NCBI RefSeq assembly: GCF_024339125.1
Contig: NZ_CP101417.1
Coordinates: 1,302,001 to 1,366,000, forward strand
DNA: 64,000 bases
Source: Xanthomonas hortorum
GTDB taxonomy: Bacteria; Pseudomonadota; Gammaproteobacteria; Xanthomonadales; Xanthomonadaceae
Reading direction: 5' to 3'
Below, one piece after another: positions 16,295 to 25,713 of the stretch (position 1 is its first letter; every line of letters begins with the position of its first letter). The notes under the pieces are model-generated. The model was not told the origin of the DNA, did no database searches, and worked only from the letters and a program-made list of their open reading frames with translations. The position numbers and the translations under genes were made by a program.

Positions 16295-18958
16295 ATGCGT
16301 CTGTTTCATCCCTCTTCCTCTGGCCCTGTGTGTCTGCCCGGTCCGGCCTGCGGCCCGCAGCGTCGCATATTGTCGCTCGCGCTGGGCATGGCCGTGGTGG
16401 GCTGGATGCACGCACCGGCGCAGGCCGCCGAGGCGCCCGCCGATGCCTCGGCGCTGACCCTGGATGCCGTGCAGGTGCGCACCTCGTTCCAGTCGCAGAA
16501 CACGCGCGCCATCGCCACCAAACAGGCCGCGCCCACCATCGTGGACTCGGTCGCCGCCGACAGCATCGGGCAACTGGCGGACTTCAACGTGGGCGATGCG
16601 CTGCGCCGGGTCACCGGCGTCAGCACCGTGGAGTACCAGGGCGAGCCGCGCTACGTGACGGTGCGCGGCCTCAACGGCAACTACAACAGCATGCTGATCG
16701 ACGGCTTTGCGTTCGCCAGCAACGACATCGGCAGCCGCCAGGCAATGATGGATGTGCTGCCGGCCAATTTTGTCGACCGCATCGATGTGGTGAAGTCGTT
16801 CCTGCCGGAAAACGACGGCGGCGCGATCGGCGGCGTCACCAACCTGGTCACCGCCACCGGCTTCGGCCGCCCGGACGGCCTGCTCACCTTCTCGGCCAAG
16901 GGCGGCGCCAACCTGATGGGCGGCCGCTATGGCGGTAAGACGCCGGTTGGCGAGGGCGACCTGAAGTGGGGCAAGCGCTTCGGTCGCGACGGGCAGTTCG
17001 CCTTTTTGGGCGCTGCCAGCCAATGGCGGCGCGAGATCTCGGTGCCGCAGCAGGAAAACGGCGGCGGCTTGAACTGGTACGCCGCCAATGGCACGCGCGA
17101 TCCGGTGGCCTATGGCGGCACCGGCGATGCGGTGCCCAGCGAGCGGCGCTGGTACAACTACGACAACACCCGCGAACGGCGCAGCCTCACCGCGCGCGTG
17201 GACTGGCAGCCGGAGGGCCCGCTCAGCGGCCATGTGTCCGGTTACAGCTTCCGCCAGCGCGAGGCCTCGGACCGCTATACCCAGAACGCCCAGGTGCAGA
17301 ACAGCGCGCGCCTGAGCCGCACCGGCCCGCAGAGCGGCACGCTCGACAATCTCAATCAGTACGTGGAATTGGGGCAGTTGCGCTGGAAGCGCGCGCTGTC
17401 GGGCATCAACGGCGAACTGCTGGCCGAGTTGCCGGCGCAGTGGCGCGCCGCGCTGCGCGCCAGCACTTCGCGCGCCACGGTGGACAACCCGCAGACCTGG
17501 GACCGCTTCCAGCAAAATCGCCTGGCCTACGGCTTCGACTGGAGCGGCACGCTCCCCGCCTTCACGCCCCTGGCCCCGGCCCTGGCCGACGACCCGGGGC
17601 GCTACGCAAACCTCTATCACCAGCAGGAACGCACCGGCTACGCCGAACGGGTCGGCGACCTGCAGCTGGAGCTACGTCGCAACATGGACGAGGACAGCCG
17701 TGGGCTGGGGCTGGCGGTTGGCGCGCGGCAGGTGCGCACGCACATGCGCACCGACGTGCAGCGCACCACCTGGAACGGTTTGCCTGACACCTTGGCCGAC
17801 GTGCTGGGCAGCCCCACCTGCGCGCTGGGCTGCAACAGGCAGATGATGACCATCGACCCGGCATTGGCCGACGCGCGCTGGGATGCGCTCGCCGGCCAGG
17901 CACGCGGGGTGGTGGACACCACCGCGCAGAACAGCGGCAGCTACAGCGTCGACGAGCAGGTGCGCGCCGGCTTTGCCCAGGCGCAATGGCGCGGCGAGCG
18001 CTGGCTGCTGGCCGGCGGCATCCGTCTGGAACAGACCCGCTTTGCCAGCGCCGGCCAGCAGCTGAGCGGAACCACCTGGACGCCGGTCAGCGCGGTGCAT
18101 ACCTACCGCAACTGGTTGCCATCGCTCAGCGGGCAACTGCAGACCAGCGCCAACGGCACGCTGCGCTTTGGTGCCTCGCGCTCGATCGGCCGCCCGCGCC
18201 TGGACCAGATGGCATTGAACGGCGGCGTGCTGCAGCTGGGTAGCACACCGCCCACGCTCAACCAGGGCAACCCGGACCTGCAGCCGCGCCGCTCGCAGAA
18301 CCTGGACCTTGGCCACGACTGGAGCTTCGACGACGGCGGCAGCCTGCTGTCGATCGCGCTGTTCCACAAGACCATCGACGACGAAATCTTCCGCTACGGT
18401 CAGATGGACACCATCGACGGCGAGCAGGTGCTGGTCACCCAGCCACGCAATGTGGACCGGCCGGTGCGCCTGCGTGGCGCCGAGCTGGGGGCCATCAAGG
18501 AGCTGCGGCCGTTGCTGCCTGCGCTGGACGGCTTGTCGGTGTCGGCCAATGTCACGTTCCTGGACGTGGAGTACCCGGTGGTGCTCGGCGATGGCACCCG
18601 CACCACCCTGGACGTACTGCCGCAGCAGCCCAGGCAGTTGTGGAATCTGACCCTGAATTACGCCCGTGGGCCGCTGCGCACCACGCTGGCCTGGAGCCGC
18701 ACCGGCGAGCTGTGGGATGACCGCTTTCCCAATTACAGCAGCCTGCCCGAGTTCTATCGCAACCGTTACCAGCAACCGCTGGACCGCATCGATCTGAAAC
18801 TGGGCTGGGATGTGTCGCCGGCGGTATCGCTGAGCCTGGACGTGCTCAATCTGGCCGGCCAGGGCTACCAGTACCGCATCGGCCGCGATCAGGAATATGT
18901 GCAATCGGCCTGGAAGATGGCCCCCACCGTGATGGTCGGCGTCAATGTCAAACTTTGA
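16295..18958 (+). CDS. TonB-dependent outer membrane receptor
   Basis: An 887-aa receptor. Signal peptide at residues 1-42 (SLALGMAVVGWMHAPAQAAEA), then the plug domain (VADSIGQLADFNVGDALRRV style, with VTVRGLNGNYNSMLIDG and DGGAIGGVTNL) and a long beta-barrel ending in a C-terminal aromatic-free VGVNVKL. The first strand block lacks an STN domain, so it is a transporter rather than a sigma-signalling receptor. It likely imports a carbohydrate, as suggested by the divergent ROK regulator (a CUT-locus layout common in Xanthomonas). ATG at 16295 is preferred over an upstream TTG because it directly precedes the signal peptide. The following gene starts 10 bp after the stop. Confidence 0.92.
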   Translation: MRLFHPSSSGPVCLPGPACGPQRRILSLALGMAVVGWMHAPAQAAEAPADASALTLDAVQVRTSFQSQNTRAIATKQAAPTIVDSVAADSIGQLADFNVGDALRRVTGVSTVEYQGEPRYVTVRGLNGNYNSMLIDGFAFASNDIGSRQAMMDVLPANFVDRIDVVKSFLPENDGGAIGGVTNLVTATGFGRPDGLLTFSAKGGANLMGGRYGGKTPVGEGDLKWGKRFGRDGQFAFLGAASQWRREISVPQQENGGGLNWYAANGTRDPVAYGGTGDAVPSERRWYNYDNTRERRSLTARVDWQPEGPLSGHVSGYSFRQREASDRYTQNAQVQNSARLSRTGPQSGTLDNLNQYVELGQLRWKRALSGINGELLAELPAQWRAALRASTSRATVDNPQTWDRFQQNRLAYGFDWSGTLPAFTPLAPALADDPGRYANLYHQQERTGYAERVGDLQLELRRNMDEDSRGLGLAVGARQVRTHMRTDVQRTTWNGLPDTLADVLGSPTCALGCNRQMMTIDPALADARWDALAGQARGVVDTTAQNSGSYSVDEQVRAGFAQAQWRGERWLLAGGIRLEQTRFASAGQQLSGTTWTPVSAVHTYRNWLPSLSGQLQTSANGTLRFGASRSIGRPRLDQMALNGGVLQLGSTPPTLNQGNPDLQPRRSQNLDLGHDWSFDDGGSLLSIALFHKTIDDEIFRYGQMDTIDGEQVLVTQPRNVDRPVRLRGAELGAIKELRPLLPALDGLSVSANVTFLDVEYPVVLGDGTRTTLDVLPQQPRQLWNLTLNYARGPLRTTLAWSRTGELWDDRFPNYSSLPEFYRNRYQQPLDRIDLKLGWDVSPAVSLSLDVLNLAGQGYQYRIGRDQEYVQSAWKMAPTVMVGVNVKL

Positions 18959-18968
18959 GGAGCTGTGT

Positions 18969-19766
18969 ATGTCGCCATGTCTGGATACCACCTTCAGCCG
19001 CCGCCGGCTGCTGGCCGCCGCTGCCGGCGCCTCGCTGCTGTCCACCGCGTTGCCGGTGCTCGCCGATCTCGCCGATAAAGCGCCGCCGCCGGATGTGGGC
19101 CGCAAGTTCCTGCGCTCCAGACGGCCGATGCCGTTTGCCGGCAATACGTTTGTGGGCCATCTCGAACAGCAGGGCGATGGCTACGACAGTTTCGACCGGG
19201 TGCTGGAGATCTACCGCGAATTGCCCGAGCAGCGCTTCGCCAACAAGCTGGCCGTGTTGCCGCCGAGCAGCTATCACGTGACCTTGCTGGGTGGGGTCAA
19301 TGAAACCGACCGCGCGCACGGGCCATGGCCGAGCGATCTGGCGCGCGATGTGGCGTTGGCCGACATCAACGCCAGCTTCCTGTCGCGGTTGCAGCAGCGC
19401 GATGCTGCACCGCTGGGCGCGTGCCGGTTTCTGGTCGACCCCACGGCGGCCAGGACCGGCAGCCACGACAATCTGCTGATTCCGTTGCTGCCTGCCGATG
19501 CAGCCACCGCGCAGCGGTTGGAGACGGCGCGTCAGGCATTGATGACGTTGACCAAACTGCAGCGCCCGGATTACACCAATTTCCGTTTCCACATCTCGTT
19601 GGCTTACCTGTGCGAGACGCTCGATGCGGCCGAGCAGGTGGCCTATCGCCTTGCGGTGGGCGATTGGTTGAAGCGGCTTGCGGCGGCAGGCCCGATCACG
19701 GTGCCGCGTTTCCACTTTTGTACCTTCAAGGACATGGACGCGTTTCGTGAGGTGTATGAGGTTTGA
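18969..19766 (+). CDS. Tat-exported DUF1868 protein (2H phosphoesterase-like)
   Basis: A 265-aa protein with a twin-arginine-like signal (FSRRRLLAAAAGASLL) and two histidine motifs, YHVTLLGG (about residue 105) and FHISLAYL (about 203), that are the signature of the 2H phosphoesterase superfamily, as in DUF1868. Members hydrolyse cyclic phosphodiesters or RNA ends, and a secreted role suggests scavenging of phosphodiesters in the periplasm. The ribosome-binding site GAGGAG overlaps the stop of the receptor gene, so the two form an operon, perhaps a joint uptake and processing system under the ROK repressor. Confidence 0.82.
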   Translation: MSPCLDTTFSRRRLLAAAAGASLLSTALPVLADLADKAPPPDVGRKFLRSRRPMPFAGNTFVGHLEQQGDGYDSFDRVLEIYRELPEQRFANKLAVLPPSSYHVTLLGGVNETDRAHGPWPSDLARDVALADINASFLSRLQQRDAAPLGACRFLVDPTAARTGSHDNLLIPLLPADAATAQRLETARQALMTLTKLQRPDYTNFRFHISLAYLCETLDAAEQVAYRLAVGDWLKRLAAAGPITVPRFHFCTFKDMDAFREVYEV

Positions 19767-19794
19767 AGTTGGGCGTATATGGCGAATGCAGAAG

Positions 19795-19912
19795 CCCCTC
19801 TCCCTCCGGGGCGATAAGGCACGGCTTGCGTACCACTGGCGCGCATGCCTTGGAGCGCCCGCGCCGCAAGCGCGGGCCGGGGAGCAGGGGTTGGGGTGAG
19901 GGTACGCAATCT
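19795..19912. repeat. dispersed intergenic repeat, second copy
   Basis: The 342-bp gap between two convergent genes begins with GCCCCTCTCCCTCCGGGGC and ends with GGGGTTGGGGTGAGGGTA, the reverse of the CCCTCACCCC...CCCCTC block at 4516-4560. An inner stem (GCCCGCGC/GCGCGGGC) lies at about 19857-19876. It probably serves both genes as a terminator. The rest of the gap to 20108 holds nothing I can name. Confidence 0.6.
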
Positions 19913-20108
19913 CGCCAACTCACAATCGCCGGCGTATTTGCCCTATCGAAAGACCGAATATTTCGTTTAAGCAGGCGTTTGCAGCACGTTGAATTTTGTG
20001 TGTGATGGCGACACCTGTGTGCGTGGTTGATGCCTGTTGCACAGTATCGGCGAGCAGACAGGCACCAGCGCATCCAGCTTGCCCGCGCACGATGGCGACA
20101 CGATGCGA

Positions 20109-20957
20109 CTAACCGGAGACCCGTGTCACCAGGCCACGGTCCAACGCCTCGCGCAGCACCTTCAGCGCTTCGCGCGTGGCGAGCTTGGAGGCACCGGCCT
20201 GCTTGGTCGCCAACGCGGCCTGCCTGTCGGCCAATGCACGTTGCTCCCTGGCCAATGCCTGCAGCGCCTCGGGCATCGCGCCCTGTTGTGAGGATGCGGA
20301 TGCAGCGGCTGACGGCGTGCGTGTCGAGGCCTGGAGCGCACGCGGCTCGGTCTGTGCAGAGAGCTGTGCGGCCAGTGCGGCTTGGCGCTCGCTCACTGCA
20401 TGCTGACGTGCCGCCAGGATGGCCTGGGCGTCGGCCAGTTGCCGGCTGCGGACATGCGCCGCGCCCAGCCGATGCATCAGCGTCGGATCACGCACCAGGT
20501 ATTGCACGCCATCGGCGCGGAACCACAACACGCGCTGGCCATTGCCCGCATACGCGCGTGCGGTCTGCAGATCGCTGCGCGAGCCATGCATCACCTGATG
20601 GTCGCCGTGCACCAATACATAGGCATCGCCTTCGTCCTGGGTGATTACGGTGGCTTTGCCGCACGGTGCGTTTGCTCTGGCTCGCGGTGCGACCGGGGCT
20701 GCTGCTGCACTTGATGCACTGGGTGCGACGGGTGCCAAAGGCGCTGTTGGCGCAATCGCCGTTGGCGCGACAGGAGAAACCGCAGGTGCGGGCAGCGCCG
20801 GTATGGCAGGCGATGCGAGCACCGCAGCCAACGCAAGCGTATGCGATGCAGATGTAGTTGCAGACGCGGTTGCGATCAGCGAGGGACCAGCGAGTGCGGC
20901 GGTAGCCAGCAGCAACGCGGTGCGTAGGCACAGCAGTGGGGAAGCGGTCTGGATCAT
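20109..20957 (-). CDS. secreted protein, M56-locus associated
   Basis: A 282-aa protein with a signal peptide (LCLRTALLLATAALAG), an Ala/Pro-rich linker to about residue 95, then a compact domain (KATVITQDEGDAYVLVHG, GNGQRVLWFRADGVQYLVRD, which fits a beta-rich repeat) and a long charged C-terminal helix (EQRALADRQAALATKQ). Proteins with this domain plus coiled-coil occur next to BlaR1-like peptidases, and here the peptidase gene lies 510 bp upstream on the same strand. Possible role: periplasmic partner or substrate of that signalling pair. That is inference. Confidence 0.6.
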   Translation of the reverse strand: MIQTASPLLCLRTALLLATAALAGPSLIATASATTSASHTLALAAVLASPAIPALPAPAVSPVAPTAIAPTAPLAPVAPSASSAAAAPVAPRARANAPCGKATVITQDEGDAYVLVHGDHQVMHGSRSDLQTARAYAGNGQRVLWFRADGVQYLVRDPTLMHRLGAAHVRSRQLADAQAILAARQHAVSERQAALAAQLSAQTEPRALQASTRTPSAAASASSQQGAMPEALQALAREQRALADRQAALATKQAGASKLATREALKVLREALDRGLVTRVSG

Positions 20958-21467
20958 GAGAGATCTCCACGAAGGTCACAGCTCGGTAGGTGCCGCCTGC
21001 GCAGGACACGCAGACGGGTTGGAACACAGCGATCACGCGGCCACGGCGTTGCCGACGCTGCGCAGCGTCGTCACGCAGGAAGTGCCGGGCTGTGGCGAGC
21101 CCGTGTCGATGCAGGTGCTGCCTGGCGCGATGCGATCGCACGATGCCGGCAGGTGCTTGGTGTCATTACCGCTGCCACGGATCTGCCGGCCGTGCACGGC
21201 CAGGAGCGGATCGGTGACTGCACGCCACACGCTGCCGAGGCGTGGCCGCTTAGAGACGGTTGCTGACGCGACGTGCGGTCTGCAGCGAGCCCGCGAGTGC
21301 TGGCTCGCTGTGTTCGGCGATCTGGGGTCGCCAGCATGACGGAGCGAGCGGCCGTCAGCTGGGTGCGGATGGTGCGCTCAGAACCAGTGCGTGCGCGTGG
21401 TCAATGGCGACTCCGCGCAGCGGCCGTGCTCACGTGGCGGTGAGCGCAGTGGTGGCGTTGCTGGCTC
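20958..21467. other. intergenic, nothing recognised
   Basis: A 510-bp stretch between the secreted-protein gene and the M56 peptidase gene. Open frames here are short and overlapping on both strands, with no ribosome-binding site matching a start. A promoter for the gene at 20957 is likely near its right end, since GGAGA precedes that start, but no clear boxes were found. Confidence 0.4.
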
Positions 21468-23159
21468 CTAGTTGTTTTGTGCGTCTTCGGCGTCTGCCTG
21501 CGCTTGCGCCGCTTGCTGCTGCGCGCGCGCCGCCTCGATGCGGGCCTGACGTGCGGCCTGCTTGTCCATTTCGACCTGATGCCGGGTCAGCTCGGCCGCT
21601 TGGCGCACCGCCGCGGCATAGGCGTATTGCGCCTGGCGATGCTGCTGCGCCACCTCGCGAATCTGTTGCTCGGCTTCGCGCGCCTGCTGTTGCGCGTCCT
21701 GTTTGGCCTGCGCCAGTTCCGGGCCTAATGACGCCAGCTGTTCGCGCGCTTCCTGCAGCGCGTCCTGCGCGTCCTGCATCTGTTCCTGTCGACGTTCAAG
21801 CTCAGGGTTGTCGGCACCCAGCACATCCTGCATGGCGCTCTGCGCATCACGCATGGCGGTGGCGGCGGCCTCGCGGCTGACGCGGTCCAGCTCCACATCC
21901 CAGCGGCTTTGCGTTGCATCCCCATCTGCACCAGGCAATGGCTCGGCGCCCAGCACATCGGCGATGACACCGTGCGACGCCGGGGCAGCTGGTGCCGCAG
22001 GCAGTGCGGGCAGCGCCGGTGCAGGCAGTGCGCTCATCGGCGCTGCGGCATCCACCAACGACACACCGCCGGGCGTACCAGGCGTGCGTTGCGCTGCCGG
22101 GGCGGTCACCACGATGGGCCGCATGCTGGTGGACGTTGCCGGCACCGGCATTGCGACCAGGCGCAGCGGCAGCACGCCGGCGACGGCCACCGTCGCCAGG
22201 ATCACCGCCGCGGCCAGCCGCGGAAAGGCACTGGTGTCCTGCAACATCACAAGCCTGCGCTTCAAGCTGAGGAACGACGGCGAGGCACTTGCCACGCCAC
22301 CGAGCGGACGTGGCGATACCCCGAACTGCAGCAGCAGGCGTCCATAGTCATGACGGCAATGGCGATGCCCGGCGACCACGGCCGCATCGCAGGCGGCTTC
22401 GCGGGCGATGGCGTATTCACGGGCGGCCAGGTGCACCAGCGGATGGAAGAAGAACAGATGCTGGGCCAGCGACGGCAGCAGCCCCCACCACAGGTCGCGG
22501 CGGCGCAGGTGGATCAACTCGTGGGTCAACGCCATATCCAGGTCGTCGTCGGCCATCTGCGCCAGGCGCCTGGCCGGGAGCAGCAACACCGGCTGCCACG
22601 GGCCGATCAACTGCGGCGAATCGATCTGCGAGGACAGCCGCAACGCGGGTGGGTGCGACAAGCCGTGCGCCTCGGCCGCCATCTGCAGTGCCTGCACCAA
22701 CGCCTTGTCGGTGCACGGCTGGGCGGCGCGCACCAACGCACGGCTGCGCCAATACGCGCGGACCGTGCCGGCCGAGATCACCAGCACGCCAGCCGCCCAC
22801 ACCGCAAACAACCACACAGCCCACGACGACCAGACCGTCACATCCATGGCGTGCGCCGTCGCGCTAGCAGCGGCGGCTGTCGATGCCGCTGCGGCGGCTG
22901 TGGCGACCGGCACCAAGGTGTCGGCGCTGCCAAGCGCAGATGCAAACGTGTGCGCCGGCAACACCGGCAACTGCAGCGGCGCGTTCCACAGCAGGCCAAC
23001 CACGGCCTGCACGCCTACCAACCACCACAGCCAGGTTTGCGTGGCGGCCGGCAAGCGCTTCACCCCGCGACACAGCGCCCACACCGCAAGTGTCAGCACC
23101 GCAGTCTGCACACTGGTGGCGCAGAGTTTCCATAACAGCGATTCGATCAGGGGCGACAT
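21468..23159 (-). CDS. M56 BlaR1-like membrane metallopeptidase
   Basis: A 563-aa membrane protein. Transmembrane segments fall at about residues 17-32, 42-58 and 108-130. The zinc motif HELIH is near 210 with a downstream Glu in EAACDAA, and a fourth transmembrane segment (LAAAVILATVAVAGVLPL) follows near 290-310. The C-terminal 190 residues are periplasmic: a Pro/Ala-rich linker, then a coiled coil rich in QQAREAEQQ-type heptads. BlaR1/MecR1 peptidases cleave the paired BlaI repressor. A beta-lactam-sensor penicillin-binding domain is absent, so the signal is something else. Starts 3 bp after the blaI-like gene. Confidence 0.88.
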   Translation of the reverse strand: MSPLIESLLWKLCATSVQTAVLTLAVWALCRGVKRLPAATQTWLWWLVGVQAVVGLLWNAPLQLPVLPAHTFASALGSADTLVPVATAAAAASTAAAASATAHAMDVTVWSSWAVWLFAVWAAGVLVISAGTVRAYWRSRALVRAAQPCTDKALVQALQMAAEAHGLSHPPALRLSSQIDSPQLIGPWQPVLLLPARRLAQMADDDLDMALTHELIHLRRRDLWWGLLPSLAQHLFFFHPLVHLAAREYAIAREAACDAAVVAGHRHCRHDYGRLLLQFGVSPRPLGGVASASPSFLSLKRRLVMLQDTSAFPRLAAAVILATVAVAGVLPLRLVAMPVPATSTSMRPIVVTAPAAQRTPGTPGGVSLVDAAAPMSALPAPALPALPAAPAAPASHGVIADVLGAEPLPGADGDATQSRWDVELDRVSREAAATAMRDAQSAMQDVLGADNPELERRQEQMQDAQDALQEAREQLASLGPELAQAKQDAQQQAREAEQQIREVAQQHRQAQYAYAAAVRQAAELTRHQVEMDKQAARQARIEAARAQQQAAQAQADAEDAQNN

Positions 23160-23162
23160 GGC

Positions 23163-23549
23163 TCAATCCTCCTTGCGCTGCGATTGCAGCTTGGCGACCA
23201 GGGCTTCGAGTTCGGCCAGCTCGGTATCGCTGACTTCGGCGCGCTGCGACATCCAGGCCACGAACGGCGACACCGAGCCCTGCAAGGTCTTTTCCACGAA
23301 CTGCCCCACAGCCGAGCGCACCACATCGTCCTGGCCGGTGGTGGCGCTGTAGCGGTACATGCCGTCCATCTGCTTGCGGCGTAAAAAGCCCTTGGCGCGC
23401 AGCCGCTCCATCATGGTCAGCACGGTGGAGCGCGCCAGCCCGCGTGGCTCACCGAACGCGGCCGCCACTTCGCCGACACTGGCGTGCCGCTGTTCTTCGA
23501 TGTGTTGCAGCAGGGCCAGCTCCTGGTCCCCGATGGTCTTGCCGCGCAT
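23163..23549 (-). CDS. blaI: BlaI/MecI/CopY-family repressor
   Basis: A 128-aa winged-helix repressor starting at MRGKTIG. Motifs are LALLQHIEEQRHASVGEVAAAF with ARSTVLTMMERLRAKGFLRRK (recognition helix and wing) followed by the dimerisation helix. Length matches BlaI (about 126). The frame opens further upstream, but ATG at 23549 has GGAG 6 bases before it. The peptidase gene downstream is the expected protease partner, and a paired operator lies just upstream. In related loci this pair controls envelope-stress or antibiotic-response genes. No beta-lactamase gene is present here. Confidence 0.9.
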   Translation of the reverse strand: MRGKTIGDQELALLQHIEEQRHASVGEVAAAFGEPRGLARSTVLTMMERLRAKGFLRRKQMDGMYRYSATTGQDDVVRSAVGQFVEKTLQGSVSPFVAWMSQRAEVSDTELAELEALVAKLQSQRKED

Positions 23550-23561
23550 GCCGCTCTCCAT

Positions 23562-23604
23562 GACTACAGTTGTCGCTACCGTAAGCCTGGCGACAGGTGT
23601 AGTC
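23562..23604. promoter_or_regulatory. paired BlaI operator
   Basis: GACTACA (23562-23568) pairs with TGTAGTC (23598-23604), and TGTCGC (23571-23576) with GCGACA (23590-23595), a large perfect nested inverted repeat. Each half also matches the TACANNTGTA core of BlaI sites at 9 of 10 bases. This suggests two repressor dimers binding in mirror orientation in front of the blaI-M56 pair. Confidence 0.8.
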
Positions 23605-24531
23605 AATAGGTCGGATGGCAGGGGCAAAGAATGTATTGCCGCTTCTGGTGTGGGGTCTGGAAAAAAGGTGAGAATCCATGAGAGTGACCTGTTGGCAGAA
23701 CGTGACTCACTACTTGCAAAAAATAAATCCTTGGCACCAAGGTGACTAAAGAAACCCTGAGTAGAAAATAGCCGCACTATTTTATGCTTTATAAGTACCA
23801 AACCAAAAACCTCAACGCTCTTTTTTGCGCAATGCAAGCCAAGGTTGAACTCAAGGCAATCTCGCCGCAATTCTGGAAAGCGTATATATTAGCCTGGGTT
23901 AGCACCATGGTCCTCTGACCATCGTATAAAGCGCATACGGCGGCGGCGCACTGGACCATAATATATCTGATGGATTTATCAGATGTGGAAGCGGCCATGA
24001 TTGCGCTGATGGTCACTGCAAGATGCTGGCTGGTTGTTCAGAGCTTCCCAAGTACGCTCATCCGCACCGTTAATAGCCATTTGATTTATTCCATTATTTA
24101 TTGATATATTTTTAATACAATCCGCGCGTCTGCGCGAGCCAGGTAATTCCCTACATTTTCAGTTCAACCCGCCATCTTAATTTTATTAAACAGCATTCTA
24201 ACTGGCGAAGCAGATATTGCGAATCTCCGCTTAATTTTTCCACAGCGCTCAATATTATTAATACTAGGCGCGATGGCGTCAGCTTTTTTTTAATACAATT
24301 TATTAAAAAGTTAATCGAAACGATGTTGTGTGGATCTGCTGATAAGATATCTCATGCTAAGCAAACTCTAGCGGTAGCCTAAAGTAAGCCGCTGCCGACG
24401 AGTAGGCATCTTAGGCGCCTGATGAACCAGCTATTAGTTAGCATTTGTATAGCCAGTCGATCAATTTATTGTCACAATCGACGATTACCAGGTGTGTGCT
24501 GGCTAAATCAGCTGACGACAGGGGGAAATAG
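23605..24531. other. AT-rich intergenic edge of the accessory island
   Basis: About 930 bp with no supported gene. Base composition falls sharply to AT-rich soon after the BlaI operator (poly-A and T tracts near 24100-24310), marking the left boundary of the island. No tRNA, integrase or direct repeat was found at this edge. The promoter of the three-gene operon should lie near its right end, where AGGGGGAAATAG precedes the ATG at 24532. Confidence 0.5.
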
Positions 24532-25598
24532 ATGTCTACAATTGACGCAAAAACGCACCAAAGCCTTAACGAGTTGCGTGGCCATGCAAAAGCATGGCAG
24601 CTGGTAAAAGCCGAAGAGCTCTTTAGGATCCTCGTTTTAGGCTCCGACCACGCCACCCTCACTCTTGTCTCCCATGATTTACTGGAAATACTCGAAGAAT
24701 TTCAGAAACGTCGTAAGCGCGACCTTAGCTTACTTCTTCAGCAAACGTTAGAGAGGGGTCCTCGCCACGCCATTGCACCAACTGACGCATCAGGGATAGA
24801 AAAGGTTTCCTCGGTATTCAATGGCTATCAAAGCCGAATGGCTGTGCTTGCTGACAAGCACATTTTCCAGTGGGCTACCTATTACCGAGACAACTGTACG
24901 TTCATCCTCAAAGACGTAGTTAGTCAGCTGCCAAGCATGCACGATTACACCGAGGCAGAAGATCGAATCCAAGCGATCTTCGCTGATCATTCCCGTGAAA
25001 TTTTTTCTAAAGGCTACGAAAAAGTTCAAGAACGTGGGCTACCTCATGAAATCGGCCTTGCAAAATCCATTCGAGGCCTTCAGCAGTTCTTAAATGTAAT
25101 TGTGGGTGTGCTCAGAGACCAACGTGAAGGTGCACCATCCAAACCTCACGCAGCGATGCAATGGGATATCGCGTCAGCGATGATCTCCGGCATTCTTTTA
25201 GGCTACCGTAGCGTTGCTAGTGGAGACCTAAATGGTCGAGAACTGCTAAGCGATTATCTAAATACATGGCTACCAACGTTGGGCTTCTGTCGTGGCCGAC
25301 ATGCAATCCTCCTTACTGAGCCAGGGCATTCTGTTTTCAATGGAAGTGAAGCATCAGTTTGCTCCCTGCTGATGGGAGTGGACCGTTGGGCCTCTCAGGC
25401 ATCCACACCCGCAGTGTTACCGAAATACAGTCGCGTGACCATAGGGCTAAGTAGGCTGGATATCACCTATAGCATGGGGGTGGATCGAGTTAGCCAAGAT
25501 GTCGCAGCCGCAGTTTTCTTTGGATCGCCGTTGTACTTCAAAGACGATCTTGCTGATGCTGCCGCTTTAGCGGACGTAGTGGTAGCGGAATTGACTAA
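24532..25598 (+). pseudogene. broken P-loop ATPase gene, first part (residues 1-356)
   Basis: The ATG at 24532 has AGGGGG 6 bases upstream. The frame is open to the IS5 element at 25599. It encodes the N-terminal region, which I do not recognise. It is largely helical (ELFRILVLGSDHATL, EILEEFQKRRKRDLSLLLQ) with a central part NVIVGVLRDQREGAP and WDIASAMISGILLGYRS. Base composition is more AT-rich than the chromosome. Joining 24532-25598, 34146-34670 and 35834-36650 gives exactly 803 codons without a stop, so this is one gene of 802 aa cut twice by insertion elements. The IS adds codons (KDGLINGIGG) and a premature stop at 25629. Confidence 0.85.
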
Positions 25599-25713
25599 GG
25601 ATGGTCTGATCAACGGCATCGGAGGATGAGCCTAACCACATCGACCAGGCTGACGGCGCTCAGATCCTCGATTTTTTTGCCGTTTCCGGCGCGTTTGCAG
25701 GGTGTTGCCCGGG

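Noticed and set aside
23605-24531. tRNA or attachment site at the left island edge
   Set aside because: No cloverleaf, integrase or direct repeat was found.
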